Shown piece by piece: positions 36,954 to 45,728 of a DNA stretch of 64,000 bases. Each line of letters begins with the position of its first letter. Position 1 is the first letter of the stretch. Origin of the DNA: Pardosa pseudoannulata (taxonomy: Eukaryota; Arthropoda; Arachnida; Araneae; Lycosidae); NCBI GenBank assembly GCA_032207245.1, contig CM063502.1, positions 111,793,199 through 111,857,198 on the forward strand, read 5' to 3'. Both the position numbers and the translations under genes were made by a program. The notes under the pieces were generated by a model. That model searched no databases, was not told the origin of the DNA, and was given only the letters and a program-made list of their open reading frames with translations.

Positions 36954-37424
36954 GGCTTAGAAAAAAGTCACTTTATTATAAATTAGTATTTTACACTGCT
37001 TACGAGATGTATACTAATGTATGTTTTCCATAAGCGCATATAAGTCACAAAACATGTGGAATAAAATCTTACGAGTAAATATGACGAAAATACAGACACA
37101 CTGAAAGAATAGGCTTAGAAAAAAAGTCACTTTATTATAAATTAGTATTTTACACTGCTTACGAGATGTATACTAATGTATGTTTTCCATAAGCGCATAT
37201 AAGTCACAAAACATGTGGAATAAAATCTTACGAGTAAATATGACGAAAATACAGACACACTGAAAGAATAGGCTTAGAAAAAAAGTCACTTTATTATAAA
37301 TTAGTATTTTACACTGCTTACGAGATGTATACTAATGTATGTTTTTCATAAGCGCATATAAGTCACAAAACATGTGGAATAAAATCTTATGAGTAAATAT
37401 GACGAAAATACAGACACACTGAGA
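36954..37424. repeat. Tandem triplication, 158-159-bp unit, nearly identical copies
   Basis: GGCTTAGAAAAAA starts at 36954, 37112 and 37271, and each unit ends GACACACTGA. The three copies differ by only a handful of bases, for example an A-run length change and C to T changes near 37343 and 37390. The near-identity points to recent amplification or collapse/expansion during assembly. No coding frame. Confidence 0.95.
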
Positions 37425-37643
37425 ATTTCAAGCTTTTCTTTTCGCTGCAAATGTACAAAACTTATCAGATAATTACTGTTTTTAACTGCCTGCATATCCA
37501 GTTAACATTGATAAAAATTATTTAATTCTACTATCATGTTGTAATTATAGTTTACCTACTCAGCCAGTCAAGTATTTCTAGTAAAGTTATACATCTTTTT
37601 TGGATTTCTAAATAATTTATGAAAATTTTCAAATAAAGTTTTA

Positions 37644-37919
37644 CTCTACCTCGGCTAAACAGCCCTTTGGGGGCCAGGGCCTATGGTGCCAATCTCCGTT
37701 TCCGAGACACAGGGCCCTGGGTTGCGAAGCATATGTTCCGGTTAGGTGGTCAACCTTACACGGAACCCCCAGTGTTTAGTTCTCAAGCATGCTTGATCCT
37801 CAGTTTGTCTACCCACTGAAAGGATGAAAGGCTAAGTCAACCTTGCCCAGTCCGGGAATCGAAGATCGGACCTGTGTCGTGGGAGCTCGAAGCGCTACCC
37901 CAACGCCACTTTGCTTCAA
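37644..37919 (-). mobile_element. Second tRNA-derived SINE family (SINE-2), GC-rich
   Basis: On the minus strand the element starts at about 37919 with AAGCAAAGTGGCGTTGGGGT, an A-box-like head, and has a B-box-like CTTCGATTCCC at 37854-37864. It runs 276 bases of GC-rich body unrelated to SINE-1. AAATAAAGTTTTA (37631-37643) and AAACAAAGTTTTA (37920-37932) form a 13-bp target-site duplication with one mismatch, supporting LINE-mediated insertion. It is single copy in this window, so the family definition rests on structure. Confidence 0.7.
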
Positions 37920-38034
37920 AAACAAAGTTTTAAACGAGGATAAAATCTATGATTTATCACTCAAAAGAAATTGCATTAAATTGTTAATTAAATACATTAA
38001 TATTTTATTCTAAGACTAAAGGTGACAGGGGCAC

Positions 38035-38210
38035 GTAAAACATGTTCGTGGTAACTAAGTCCTCTAAGATTTTAAACGATACCTCTGGGGGTGGCAGGCC
38101 AAGTCTGGGTCTTCTGCTTGGTCCCTGCTTCTAAATTATAATGTCCCAGAAGGGGTAATGTTACTAGTGTCCGTGGCATACCTTAAGCTCCACGAGCTCC
38201 TATTGTGGTG
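38035..38210. other. GC-richer unclassified segment
   Basis: Starts near a GACAGGGGCACG block and includes GGGGGTGGCAGGCCAAG and GTGTCCGTGGCATACC. It looks like an old insertion (retroposon or DNA element) but has no terminal repeats or Pol III boxes that I can define. Confidence 0.35.
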
Positions 38211-38899
38211 CTGAATGGGTAACATAATGGGTAACTGAAAGTGTAAGCTGAGTGGATAATGACTTATTAAGGAGTTAGAATAATGTCTGTATCGCCTGCT
38301 GCATTGGAAAAAATATATATTCTAAAACTTGAATATTAAATTTTAGCTTATTTTATGAAATCAAAATTAAGATATTACCATTAACTAACCGTTTGCTTCT
38401 TTATTGGTTGTAGTTCAGTGATGCTGAATGGGTAATAGAATGGGTAACTGAATGGGTGTGTTTTATGCTGACCCATCCGAAGACATACAGTAGCAACTCC
38501 TGATGACCGTGCCGCGACAGTGACTCCATGATGGCTACCAATCCACCGCTGATCTACGAGAGGCCCGTCATGGTCCGATTTCAATGTGGTCCAACCCGGT
38601 AAGGAGCAAACACTACAGAGGTAAGCTTGTGACTAGCAGGAAGAACGCTAGAGAAAGATTACACAGGTACCCTGGGATCATGAACCCCGTAAACACCTAA
38701 AGGAGGTAACTGAATGGGTAAGCTGAATGGGTAACGACTAGTTAAGGCCTTAGAATAATGTCTTTATTGCCATTGCCTGCTGCATTGGAAAAATATATAT
38801 TCTAAAATTTGAATACTAAATTTTAGCTTAATTTATGAAATGAAAATTGAGATGTTACCTTTAACTAACCGTTTGTTTTATTATTGGTTGTAGTTCAGT
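38211..38899. repeat. Direct duplication (~190 bp) split by a GC-rich insert
   Basis: Copy 1 (38231-38419) and copy 2 (38706-38899) share GTTAGAATAATGTCT, CCTGCTGCATTGG, ATATATATTCTAAAA and TTATTGGTTGTAGTTCAGT in order. GCTGAATGGGTAA motifs precede copy 1, follow it at 38423, and precede copy 2. The 38455-38700 stretch between them is GC-richer and unrelated. The simplest reading is a ~209-bp tandem unit into which about 250 bases were inserted. Confidence 0.75.
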
Positions 38900-38999
38900 A
38901 TATTAATCTACTGCCTACCGATCAATTCGTTTTTAATTGTAGATACTATCCTTCAACAACACTTAATTTATTTATCTTCAACACACAGTCTCACGGCTT

Positions 39000-39330
39000 T
39001 CTGGGGAACAGGACCAGCCTCTACGCCAGCTGAACAAGCGGTGACTGAAATTTTGATAACAGCTATTTCAATGACATTTCGGTAGATGTGTGTGTAAGTG
39101 CCAGAAAAAAAGGATAAAAAGCGAGTTTTCGATTTGTCCGTTGATATCTAGCAGTGGTGATACATTAGTTCTCTTGAATAAAGCGAGAAAGCGTGCAGTA
39201 TTTGATGTTTATCATCCGACATTTCGGTCAGCCGTAAGGTCGCATATATAAAATGCAACAAGGGAAGAAATCCCTTAAGCGTAGGCGATGATTTCTCAAA
39301 ACCGAGTGAAAGCATTCGATTCAATTACTT
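39000..39330. other. GC-richer segment with TATA-like box
   Basis: CATATATAAAATGC at about 39244 resembles a TATA box, and GACATTTCGGT occurs twice (near 39072 and 39219). No exon follows. It may be an old element or a regulatory segment. Confidence 0.25.
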
Positions 39331-39430
39331 AACGAATTAGTCGAATACTAAAAATTAAAACAATTTAAAGTACGATTCCGTTTATACACAGACAAAAAAA
39401 ATTAATAGTTGTAAAATGTTTGCAAGTAGA

Positions 39431-39592
39431 TTCGGTTTGGAGCGATACGGTCTTCATACTTGAGGACTGATGAGATAGGGACCTGCAGCTTAAAGCCGAT
39501 CGAACTTCATTGCCACTGGGGGAATCAAACCCACAAGATCTTTTACGAAAATCAGTGCTTTAACTATTAGGAAATCGTTTGGATCTTATAAG
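39431..39592 (-). mobile_element. Degenerate SINE-1 copy, near full length
   Basis: TTCGGTTTGGAGCGATACGG, GATAGGGACCTGCAGC, TTAAAGCCGATCG and GGAATCAAACCCAC (decayed B box) keep SINE-1 order on the minus strand. The A-box region near 39580 is recognisable as AACTATTAGGAAATCG. Confidence 0.7.
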
Positions 39593-39982
39593 CAGAAGTT
39601 TTATAGAATTAATAATAGGCTTTCATAATTCATTTTTCGTACTTCGAACACAACAAAGTCCTAATTCCGAAAATTTAAGAAAACAAAAGCTCGAGAACAT
39701 GAATTTAGAACAGAGGAACTAAAGATATTTATAGAATTTTATCAAGCATTTAACACACAATATATGATTTCAGGAAAATTATAGATCTTCATGTTTATCT
39801 AAGTAATTAAATTTAAAACGAGATGTGTTTTAAAATTAAAAAATACAAACTTTAATGTAAATTAAATTTCATATTACGCATGTATGTTTCTGGCAGATTC
39901 GTTTATTGTATTAGAAGAGATATTAATACAAGAGAAAAAAAAGGATTTATACCAATTTTAGTAAAAGAGAATTATTTTCAAA
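39593..39982. other. AT-rich non-coding stretch
   Basis: No feature seen. Confidence 0.55.
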
Positions 39983-41112
39983 GAACAGAAGCACGAATAA
40001 AATGTATATACTTGTTATTAGAATAATCTTTTTAATATTTTCAGGTCGGTATTTTTCATAACAGCCTATACAACTTATTCACCAGTAAAATTTCAAAATT
40101 TGCTACCTATCAATTCTAAATCCATGAAAAATTGCGGGATAAGAAATGCATTTGCACACTATAACTACAAAATATTAGATATAGTTTAAAATTTAGTAAA
40201 AATTTGCAAGAAATACCAGTGGGGAAAATATTCAAAATTAATTAAATAAGAAAAATAGATATTTTTGAATAATATTAACTATTTAATTTTTCAGGTTATT
40301 ACAGAATACGATGAAAATCAGATGCAATTCAGATGTAAAAATTTTTAAGAAACAAAAGCGCAAATAAAATATATATACTTGTTATTAGAATAAAACCGTT
40401 TTTAGAATTTCTTTTTAATATTTGCAGGTGGATATTTTTCATAACAGCCTATACAACTTATACATCAGTAAAATTACAAAATTTGCTACCTATCGATTCT
40501 AAATCCATGATAAATTGCGCGATAAGAAATGCATTTGTAGAATACAACTACGAAATATTAGATATAGTTTAAAATTTAGTAAAAATTTACAAGAAATACC
40601 ACTGTGGAAAGATATGCGAAATCAATTAAATAAGAAAAATAGACATTTATGCGTAGTATTAACTATTCAATTTTCAGGTTATTACAGAATACCATGAAAA
40701 TCAGATGCAATTCAGATGTAAAAAGTTTCAAAAAACAAAAGCGCAAATAAAATGTATATACTTGTTATTAGAATAAAACTGTTTTTAGAATTTCTTTTTA
40801 ATATTCGCAGGTGGATATTTTTCATAACAGCCTATACAACTTATACATCAGTAAAATTACAAAATTTACTACCTATCGATTCGAAATCCATGAAAAATTA
40901 AACAATAAGAATTATATTTGTACAATATAACTACGAAATATTAGATACAGTTTAAAGTTTAGTAAAGATTTGCAAGAAATATCACTATGGAAAACTAGGC
41001 GAAATCAATTAAATGAGAAAAATAGGCATTTTTGAGTAGTATTAACTATATAATTTTTCATGTTAGTACAGAATACTATGAAAATTAGATGCAATTCAGA
41101 TTTAAAAATTCA
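39983..41112. repeat. Tandem repeat, ~370-bp unit, three copies
   Basis: Units start near 39983, 40351 and 40735 with an ACAAAAGCGCAAATAAAAT-type block. They share TATACTTGTTATTAG, TTTTCATAACAGCC, TACCTATCGATTC and GATGCAATTCAGATGTAAAA in order, the last ending each unit. Copies 2 and 3 are closer to each other than to copy 1. A 60-codon frame within it is a by-product of composition. Confidence 0.92.
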
Positions 41113-41154
41113 GAGTTGAAATCTTTCTTTAATAATTAATCGGAATAAAGAAAA

Positions 41155-42051
41155 CTTTAAAAATTTAACTTTTGAAAATAATTTTTTTTAAGTTAACATT
41201 TTCAAAATATTCCTAGATTATATTGCGATGAAAAAGAAAATTTGACACCTTCAGTTTCTTTAATAATAATATAAATGTATCTTTAAAAATTTAACTTTTG
41301 CAAAGATTTCTTTTTTTTAAGTTAACATTTCCAAAATACTTCTAGATTATAATGCGATGAAAAATAAAACTTGACACTTTCAGTTTCTTTTATAATAATA
41401 CAATGTATCTTTAAAAATTTAATTTTTGCAAAGATTTCTTTTTTTTAAGTTAACATTTCCAAAATACTTCTAGATTATAATGCGATAAAAAATAAAACTT
41501 GACACTTTCAGTTTCTTTTATAATAATATAAATGTATCTTTAAAAATTTAACTTTTGCAAAGATTTCTTTTTTTTAAGTTAACATTTCCAAAATACTTCT
41601 AGATTATAATGCGATGAAAAATAAAACTTGACACTTTCAGTTTCTTTTATAATAATATAAATGTATCTTTAAAAATTTAACTTTTGCAAAGATTTCTTTT
41701 TTTTAAGTTAACATTTCCAAAATACTTCTAGATTATAATGCGATGAAAAATAAAACTTGACACTTTCAGTTTCTTTTATAATAATATAAATGTATCTTTA
41801 AAAATTTAACTTTTGCAAAGATTTCTTTTTTTTTAAGTTAACATTTCCAAAATACTTCTAGATTATAAGGCGATGAAAAATAAAACTTGACACTTTCAGT
41901 TTCTTTTATAATAATATAAATGTATCTTTAAAAATTTAACTTTTGAAAATAATTTTTTTTAAGTTAACATTTTCAAAATATTCCTAGATTATATTGCGAT
42001 GAAAAAGAAAATTTGACACCTTCAGTTTCTTTAATAATAATATAAATGTAT
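41155..42051. repeat. Tandem repeat, 126-130-bp unit, seven copies, identical outer units
   Basis: CTTTAAAAATTTAA starts at 41155, 41281, 41409, 41538, 41667, 41796 and 41926. Units 2-6 share one set of variants (TTTGCAAAGATTTC, ACTTCTAGATTATAATGCGATG, AAATAAAACTTGACACTTTC). Units 1 and 7 share another (TTTGAAAATAATTT, TTCCTAGATTATATTGCGATG, AAAGAAAATTTGACACCTTC) and appear identical to each other. This implies a higher-order unit or a recombination history, not simple stepwise slippage. Confidence 0.95.
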
Positions 42052-42570
42052 CTTTTATAAAAGTATAAAATTTAAGTTACGTTGGCTTTTAAATCAAAAC
42101 ACTCTACATGGAGTTTAATAAGGCACTGTCATTTAAAACAACGCTTAATAATCTAAGTACAAGTATCTGTCAAAAAAAGAATTGCACAAGCTTCGAACTA
42201 ACTGGAAAAGCCGAAGACTGGTCTGGCAAGGACTTACGTATCAAATAGCGGGTAAAACCTTCTAAAAGATGCGCTTCAATGCAAAAGGCACGGGATAAGA
42301 TACAAGCAGATGGATCTCTGAAAAGGTATTGTTTATCAAACTGTCTCTCCTTCGGTGGGAGGCGGAAAGAGCGGTTCCTGCATTTTCTATTGCAATATAT
42401 TCGTTACGCCTCGCTGGAGATAGCTGAATGCTAATGGGGTGCGTAGTTCGAAAAGTTTTGTTATATTTTAAAAATTTGTATCAAACTTTTTTTTTTACAG
42501 AATAACTAATTACAGGAAACTATTGCTTGATGGGAACTCGAAACGACAACCAAAATCCGCTGTTGGTAGG
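42052..42570. other. Non-coding stretch, GC-richer at 42200-42450
   Basis: A GC-richer block with GGTGGGAGGCGGAAAGAGCGG near 42354 stands out. No frame, transposon end or Pol III box was found in it. Confidence 0.4.
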
Positions 42571-42665
42571 GTTGTTTGCAGCCGTTTGGAATCGACTTTC
42601 AGCAGTAGGTCCCGGTTTTATTAGAGCTTCTGTTGAATAACAGTCGATCAAAACGTACCAAAATG
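42571..42665 (+). mobile_element. SINE-1 3' fragment
   Basis: GCAGCCGTTTGGAATCGACTT, CAGCAGTAGGTCCCGG and a decayed tail match the SINE-1 body on the plus strand. The tRNA-like head is absent or unrecognisable. Confidence 0.65.
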
Positions 42666-42668
42666 TTA

Positions 42669-42731
42669 CACTAGTCACATCCATGCTAAATATGGAACCT
42701 ACCACTAGTTACATCCATGCTAAATATGGAA
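42669..42731. repeat. 34-bp direct duplication
   Basis: CACTAGTCACATCCATGC at 42669 and CACTAGTTACATCCATGC at 42703 begin two units that both end in TAAATATGGAA. They lie between the SINE-1 fragment and the full SINE-1 copy. Confidence 0.9.
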
Positions 42732-42751
42732 TTTCGGCACCTAAAGTAACA

Positions 42752-42923
42752 GGCCGAGCGATGGCCGATTGGTTAGGGTGCTGGCCTTCGGTTACGGAGT
42801 TCATGGGTTCGAATCCCACAGTGGCATGGATGTTCGTAACCGTTCGAAATTGGCTTTAAGCTGTAGGCCTCGGTCTCATTATCCATCGTGTTGCAAAAAG
42901 TAGACCGTAGCACTTCAAACCAA
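42752..42923 (+). mobile_element. SINE-1 copy with perfect 13-bp target-site duplication
   Basis: ACCTAAAGTAACA is present at 42739-42751 and 42924-42936, a perfect 13-bp duplication that fixes both ends. The head has TGGCCGATTGG and GGTTCGAATCC boxes, the body has GGCTTTAAGCTGTAGG and GTTGCAAAAAGTAGACCG, and the tail is short (CAAACCAA type). This is the best reference copy of the family here. Insertion by LINE-encoded machinery is inferred from the duplication length. Confidence 0.93.
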
Positions 42924-42994
42924 ACCTAAAGTAACATCCGACCTTAATATACTGACTTTTGAATGACAAGGTTATAAGTTACATAATAAGTTTC

Positions 42995-43170
42995 ACATAC
43001 TATACTTTAAATTTAATCATCGGTTATTTTTTGTTGCAATGATATTTTAACATCGGTATTAGCAACAAATTATTTTCATAAAATTTTAGGAGTCTATTTC
43101 GAGGACTAATAAATATCTAGCAATTAAGTAATTAAGTAATATATCTTTGAAAATAATGAAGTTTGTTTAA
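42995..43170 (+). mobile_element. Helitron-like fragment (copy 5, both ends missing)
   Basis: TTTAAATTTAATCATCGG, TTATTTTTTGTTGCAATGA, CGGTATTAGCAACAAATTA and TAATAAATATCTAGC match the 3' half of copy 3. The fragment lacks the TCCCC start, and at 43167 it is cut by a TTAA-targeted insertion. Confidence 0.75.
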
Positions 43171-43404
43171 CCCTTTCGTGGGCCGTGGGAAGATTACTTA
43201 CCACCTACACGATCTTACACAATACACCTGTGGGAAGCGCAAGACTCATTCTAATATATTGGTCTTGTCATTGAAACGACGGAAAGACTGATTACCGCTT
43301 CGGTTTTGAGCTATCATCAATTGTTCGATCGATTGAATAAAATTAGCAGCTCTGTTTTGAAAATTTGGAAAAGTGGAGTGAGAAATAAATGGCCCACAAA
43401 AGGG
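43171..43404. mobile_element. piggyBac-like MITE (TTAA-flanked, 234 bp)
   Basis: TTAA at 43167-43170 and 43405-43408 flank inverted repeats CCCTTTCGTGGGCC and CCCTTTTGTGGGCC (13 of 14). It inserted into the Helitron-like fragment. There is no coding capacity. Confidence 0.88.
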
Positions 43405-43408
43405 TTAA

Positions 43409-43752
43409 GAAGATATTAAGTAAATTAAAAAGTTTGTGATAGGCCCATTTCTTTGGAGTTTTTACCTGACAACTTTAATTTTGTACATTAGTAACATAAC
43501 ACTACATAAAACTGCTATATTTTTTATTCACTCCAATAAGATATATTGTGTATAAAAATGTAGGTCATTTCTATATTTAATTTTAAATTTCTGCATGCGT
43601 AACACTTAGTTTCTCCTACCCACAGAAAAATTTCAAATAAAATTTTAATGAAAAATGATGGCATAAAGATGATATCTATATTGACAATTGAGCTCAGAAA
43701 AATATCCTAAGCAATAAAACTTGAAGTATATTTTAATAAAAAAGATATTTAA
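43409..43752. other. AT-rich non-coding stretch
   Basis: Nothing recognised. Confidence 0.5.
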
Positions 43753-44071
43753 CCCACTGAACGGACGCGTCGACGGGGGTTCGACAGCGAATTCCTGTTC
43801 GAAAACGGACCTGTCGACCCCTTCACGTTCGCACTCGTATAACTCGTATCACACACTTTTGAGGAAAAAAATATTGCAAAGCGATAATGAATGAAAGAAA
43901 CTAATTTCGAGTAACGGAACTCCTTTACCTTGCAGGGAAAATAATTTAAAAGTAGCCTGACAACTTTTAAACCGGCAAATCTAGTGTGGTACGGTAAGTT
44001 CCGTCTGGAATTTACGAAAAGGGTGACAGTTTTGAAAGGGAAAAAGGTGGGGAGGGTGGCCGGTGGATGGG
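43753..44071. mobile_element. Probable piggyBac-like MITE (TTAA-flanked, 319 bp)
   Basis: TTAA lies at 43749-43752 and 44072-44075. The ends read CCCACTGAACGG and, from the right, CCCATCCACCGG, only partly matching. The left 80 bases are CpG-rich with an inverted pair GGGGTTCGACAG / CTGTCGACCCC, like the subterminal hairpins of the other TTAA elements. The 131-codon minus-strand frame across it has no recognised domain. Confidence 0.5.
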
Positions 44072-44309
44072 TTAAAAAGAACTGCACAAAGGAATCACAT
44101 AAATGTTTGTGATAACGTACTGTGGAGACAAATTTAGTTTTCAATTAAATTATCATCAAGTTCTCAATCCAAATAAAAGTGTACTTAAAAAATTACTATT
44201 CTAAGATAATTGTATAAACTAATAGAAACATATAAATGTTCATTTTTCAACTATGATCACGTAAAAGTAGTGAAAGTGATAAAATAAAACATACACAATT
44301 GTTTTTGCA

Positions 44310-44999
44310 TCCCCTACATAATAATAACCCAAGTTATCTGTCCGTCTGTTCTGGAATTTATGAAGCTGTTGGACCTGGAATGGATAGAGGCATCCATATT
44401 GGATTCTTGATGAGTTAGGGTTAGCAAAATTTAAAGAGAGCAAAGTTTATCTTCTCCTAAGCTATGGATCCGATTCAAAAATAAATTGGTATAAATATGC
44501 TTCATATCATAGAGCAGGCGATAGAATTTATCACATAATAAATAGGTAAAAATAACATATTTTCTAGAATTATAAAGTCATTCGTTTAACTACCTCATTT
44601 AATCATTTCTTATTTTAAATTATTTAAATATCGTCTGCATTATTTTCACACGTTTTATCACTGAACTGAGATATTACGTAAATAATTTTCTTTTATATTT
44701 GGCTTAAATAATAGATAGTACATATGTGATAATTTTAAATTTAATCATAGGTTATTTTTTGTTGCAATAAAACTTTATCACCGGTATTAATAACAAATTA
44801 TTTCCATAAAAGTCTAGGAGTCTATTTGACGGATTAATAAATATCTAGCGTTTAAGTTATATATCCTTGAAAATTAAGAAGTTTGTTTATTTGTTAGTTT
44901 GTTTTTATACATAACCACACGTTTTTCAATCCATTCTCTAAATTATTGTTGAAAATTAAGAATTTTACTGATCCAGTCATTTGATGTTCTATATGCTAC
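44310..44999 (+). mobile_element. Non-autonomous Helitron-like element, copy 3
   Basis: Starts TCCCCTACATAATAATAACC after an A (44309) and ends ATGCTAC before a T (45000), the terminal CTAG having become CTAC. It contains an internal block (GCAAAGTTTATC, GGATCCGATTC, TTGGTATAAATATGCTTCAT) shared only with copy 4, but lacks the ATTCGAAATCCACC block of copies 1, 2 and 4. The hairpin near its 3' end is degraded. Confidence 0.75.
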
Positions 45000-45728
45000 T
45001 TTAAAATAACAAAAGGGAAGTATGAATTGTGTATTTTAAAGAAGTGTTATATCTAAAAAACTCCAAGGGAATTAACCACAAACTTAAAGTTGGAAAGGCC
45101 AAAGTGGGAAACTACTAAAAAAGCAACTCACATTGCTTTTTTTTAACAGAAAAATTCTGAAGCCTCCTCCAAGAACATTAATCAAAAAGGCTTAAGACTG
45201 ATAACCCGAGGATTCTTTATGGACTCACAAAAACAGAAATCGGAGAGGAAAAGCAATGGTGCAAAATAATAACGCCTTCAAATTTCAGATCTCTGAAAAC
45301 ACTACACTTGGCCCAGACTAATTTGAAAACTTCTTTGAAGAAAATAGTCGGCACCATTTTTCGAAAATTGTTTGAAAGGAGATGCGACCATAATTATTTC
45401 GTTCTTTCTGATATATAACTAGTAATCCCAATACATTGTTTAGCTTCTTCTGTCTCATGACAGGTTCAAAAGCACTTACTGTTTTTCAGAGGATGCGTTG
45501 CTAAGTCAAAAATATTGCCGCTATTCTAGACTGTTTCCTCTTGAAGTTTTGAAATAGCTTATTGTCCATTTTCTCCTAGATAACTTATAAGGGATGAGAT
45601 TCAATTGAAATTTTATCAGCTGAAAACAGTCCTCTCGACTTAGAATCGATAATTTATAAACGAAGCGTCTTAAAAACAAATCTTACTGTTAATATATGTT
45701 GACAAACTGATTTTATGTTGTTTAAAGA
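45000..45728. other. Non-coding stretch
   Basis: Nothing recognised before the satellite array. Confidence 0.55.

Noticed and set aside
38381..38584. 67-codon minus-strand frame
   Set aside because: Spans the junction between a duplicated unit and the GC-rich insert; no domain.
43749..44144. 131-codon minus-strand frame
   Set aside because: Coincides with the TTAA-flanked element and has no transposase motif; its length reflects the element's GC-rich composition.
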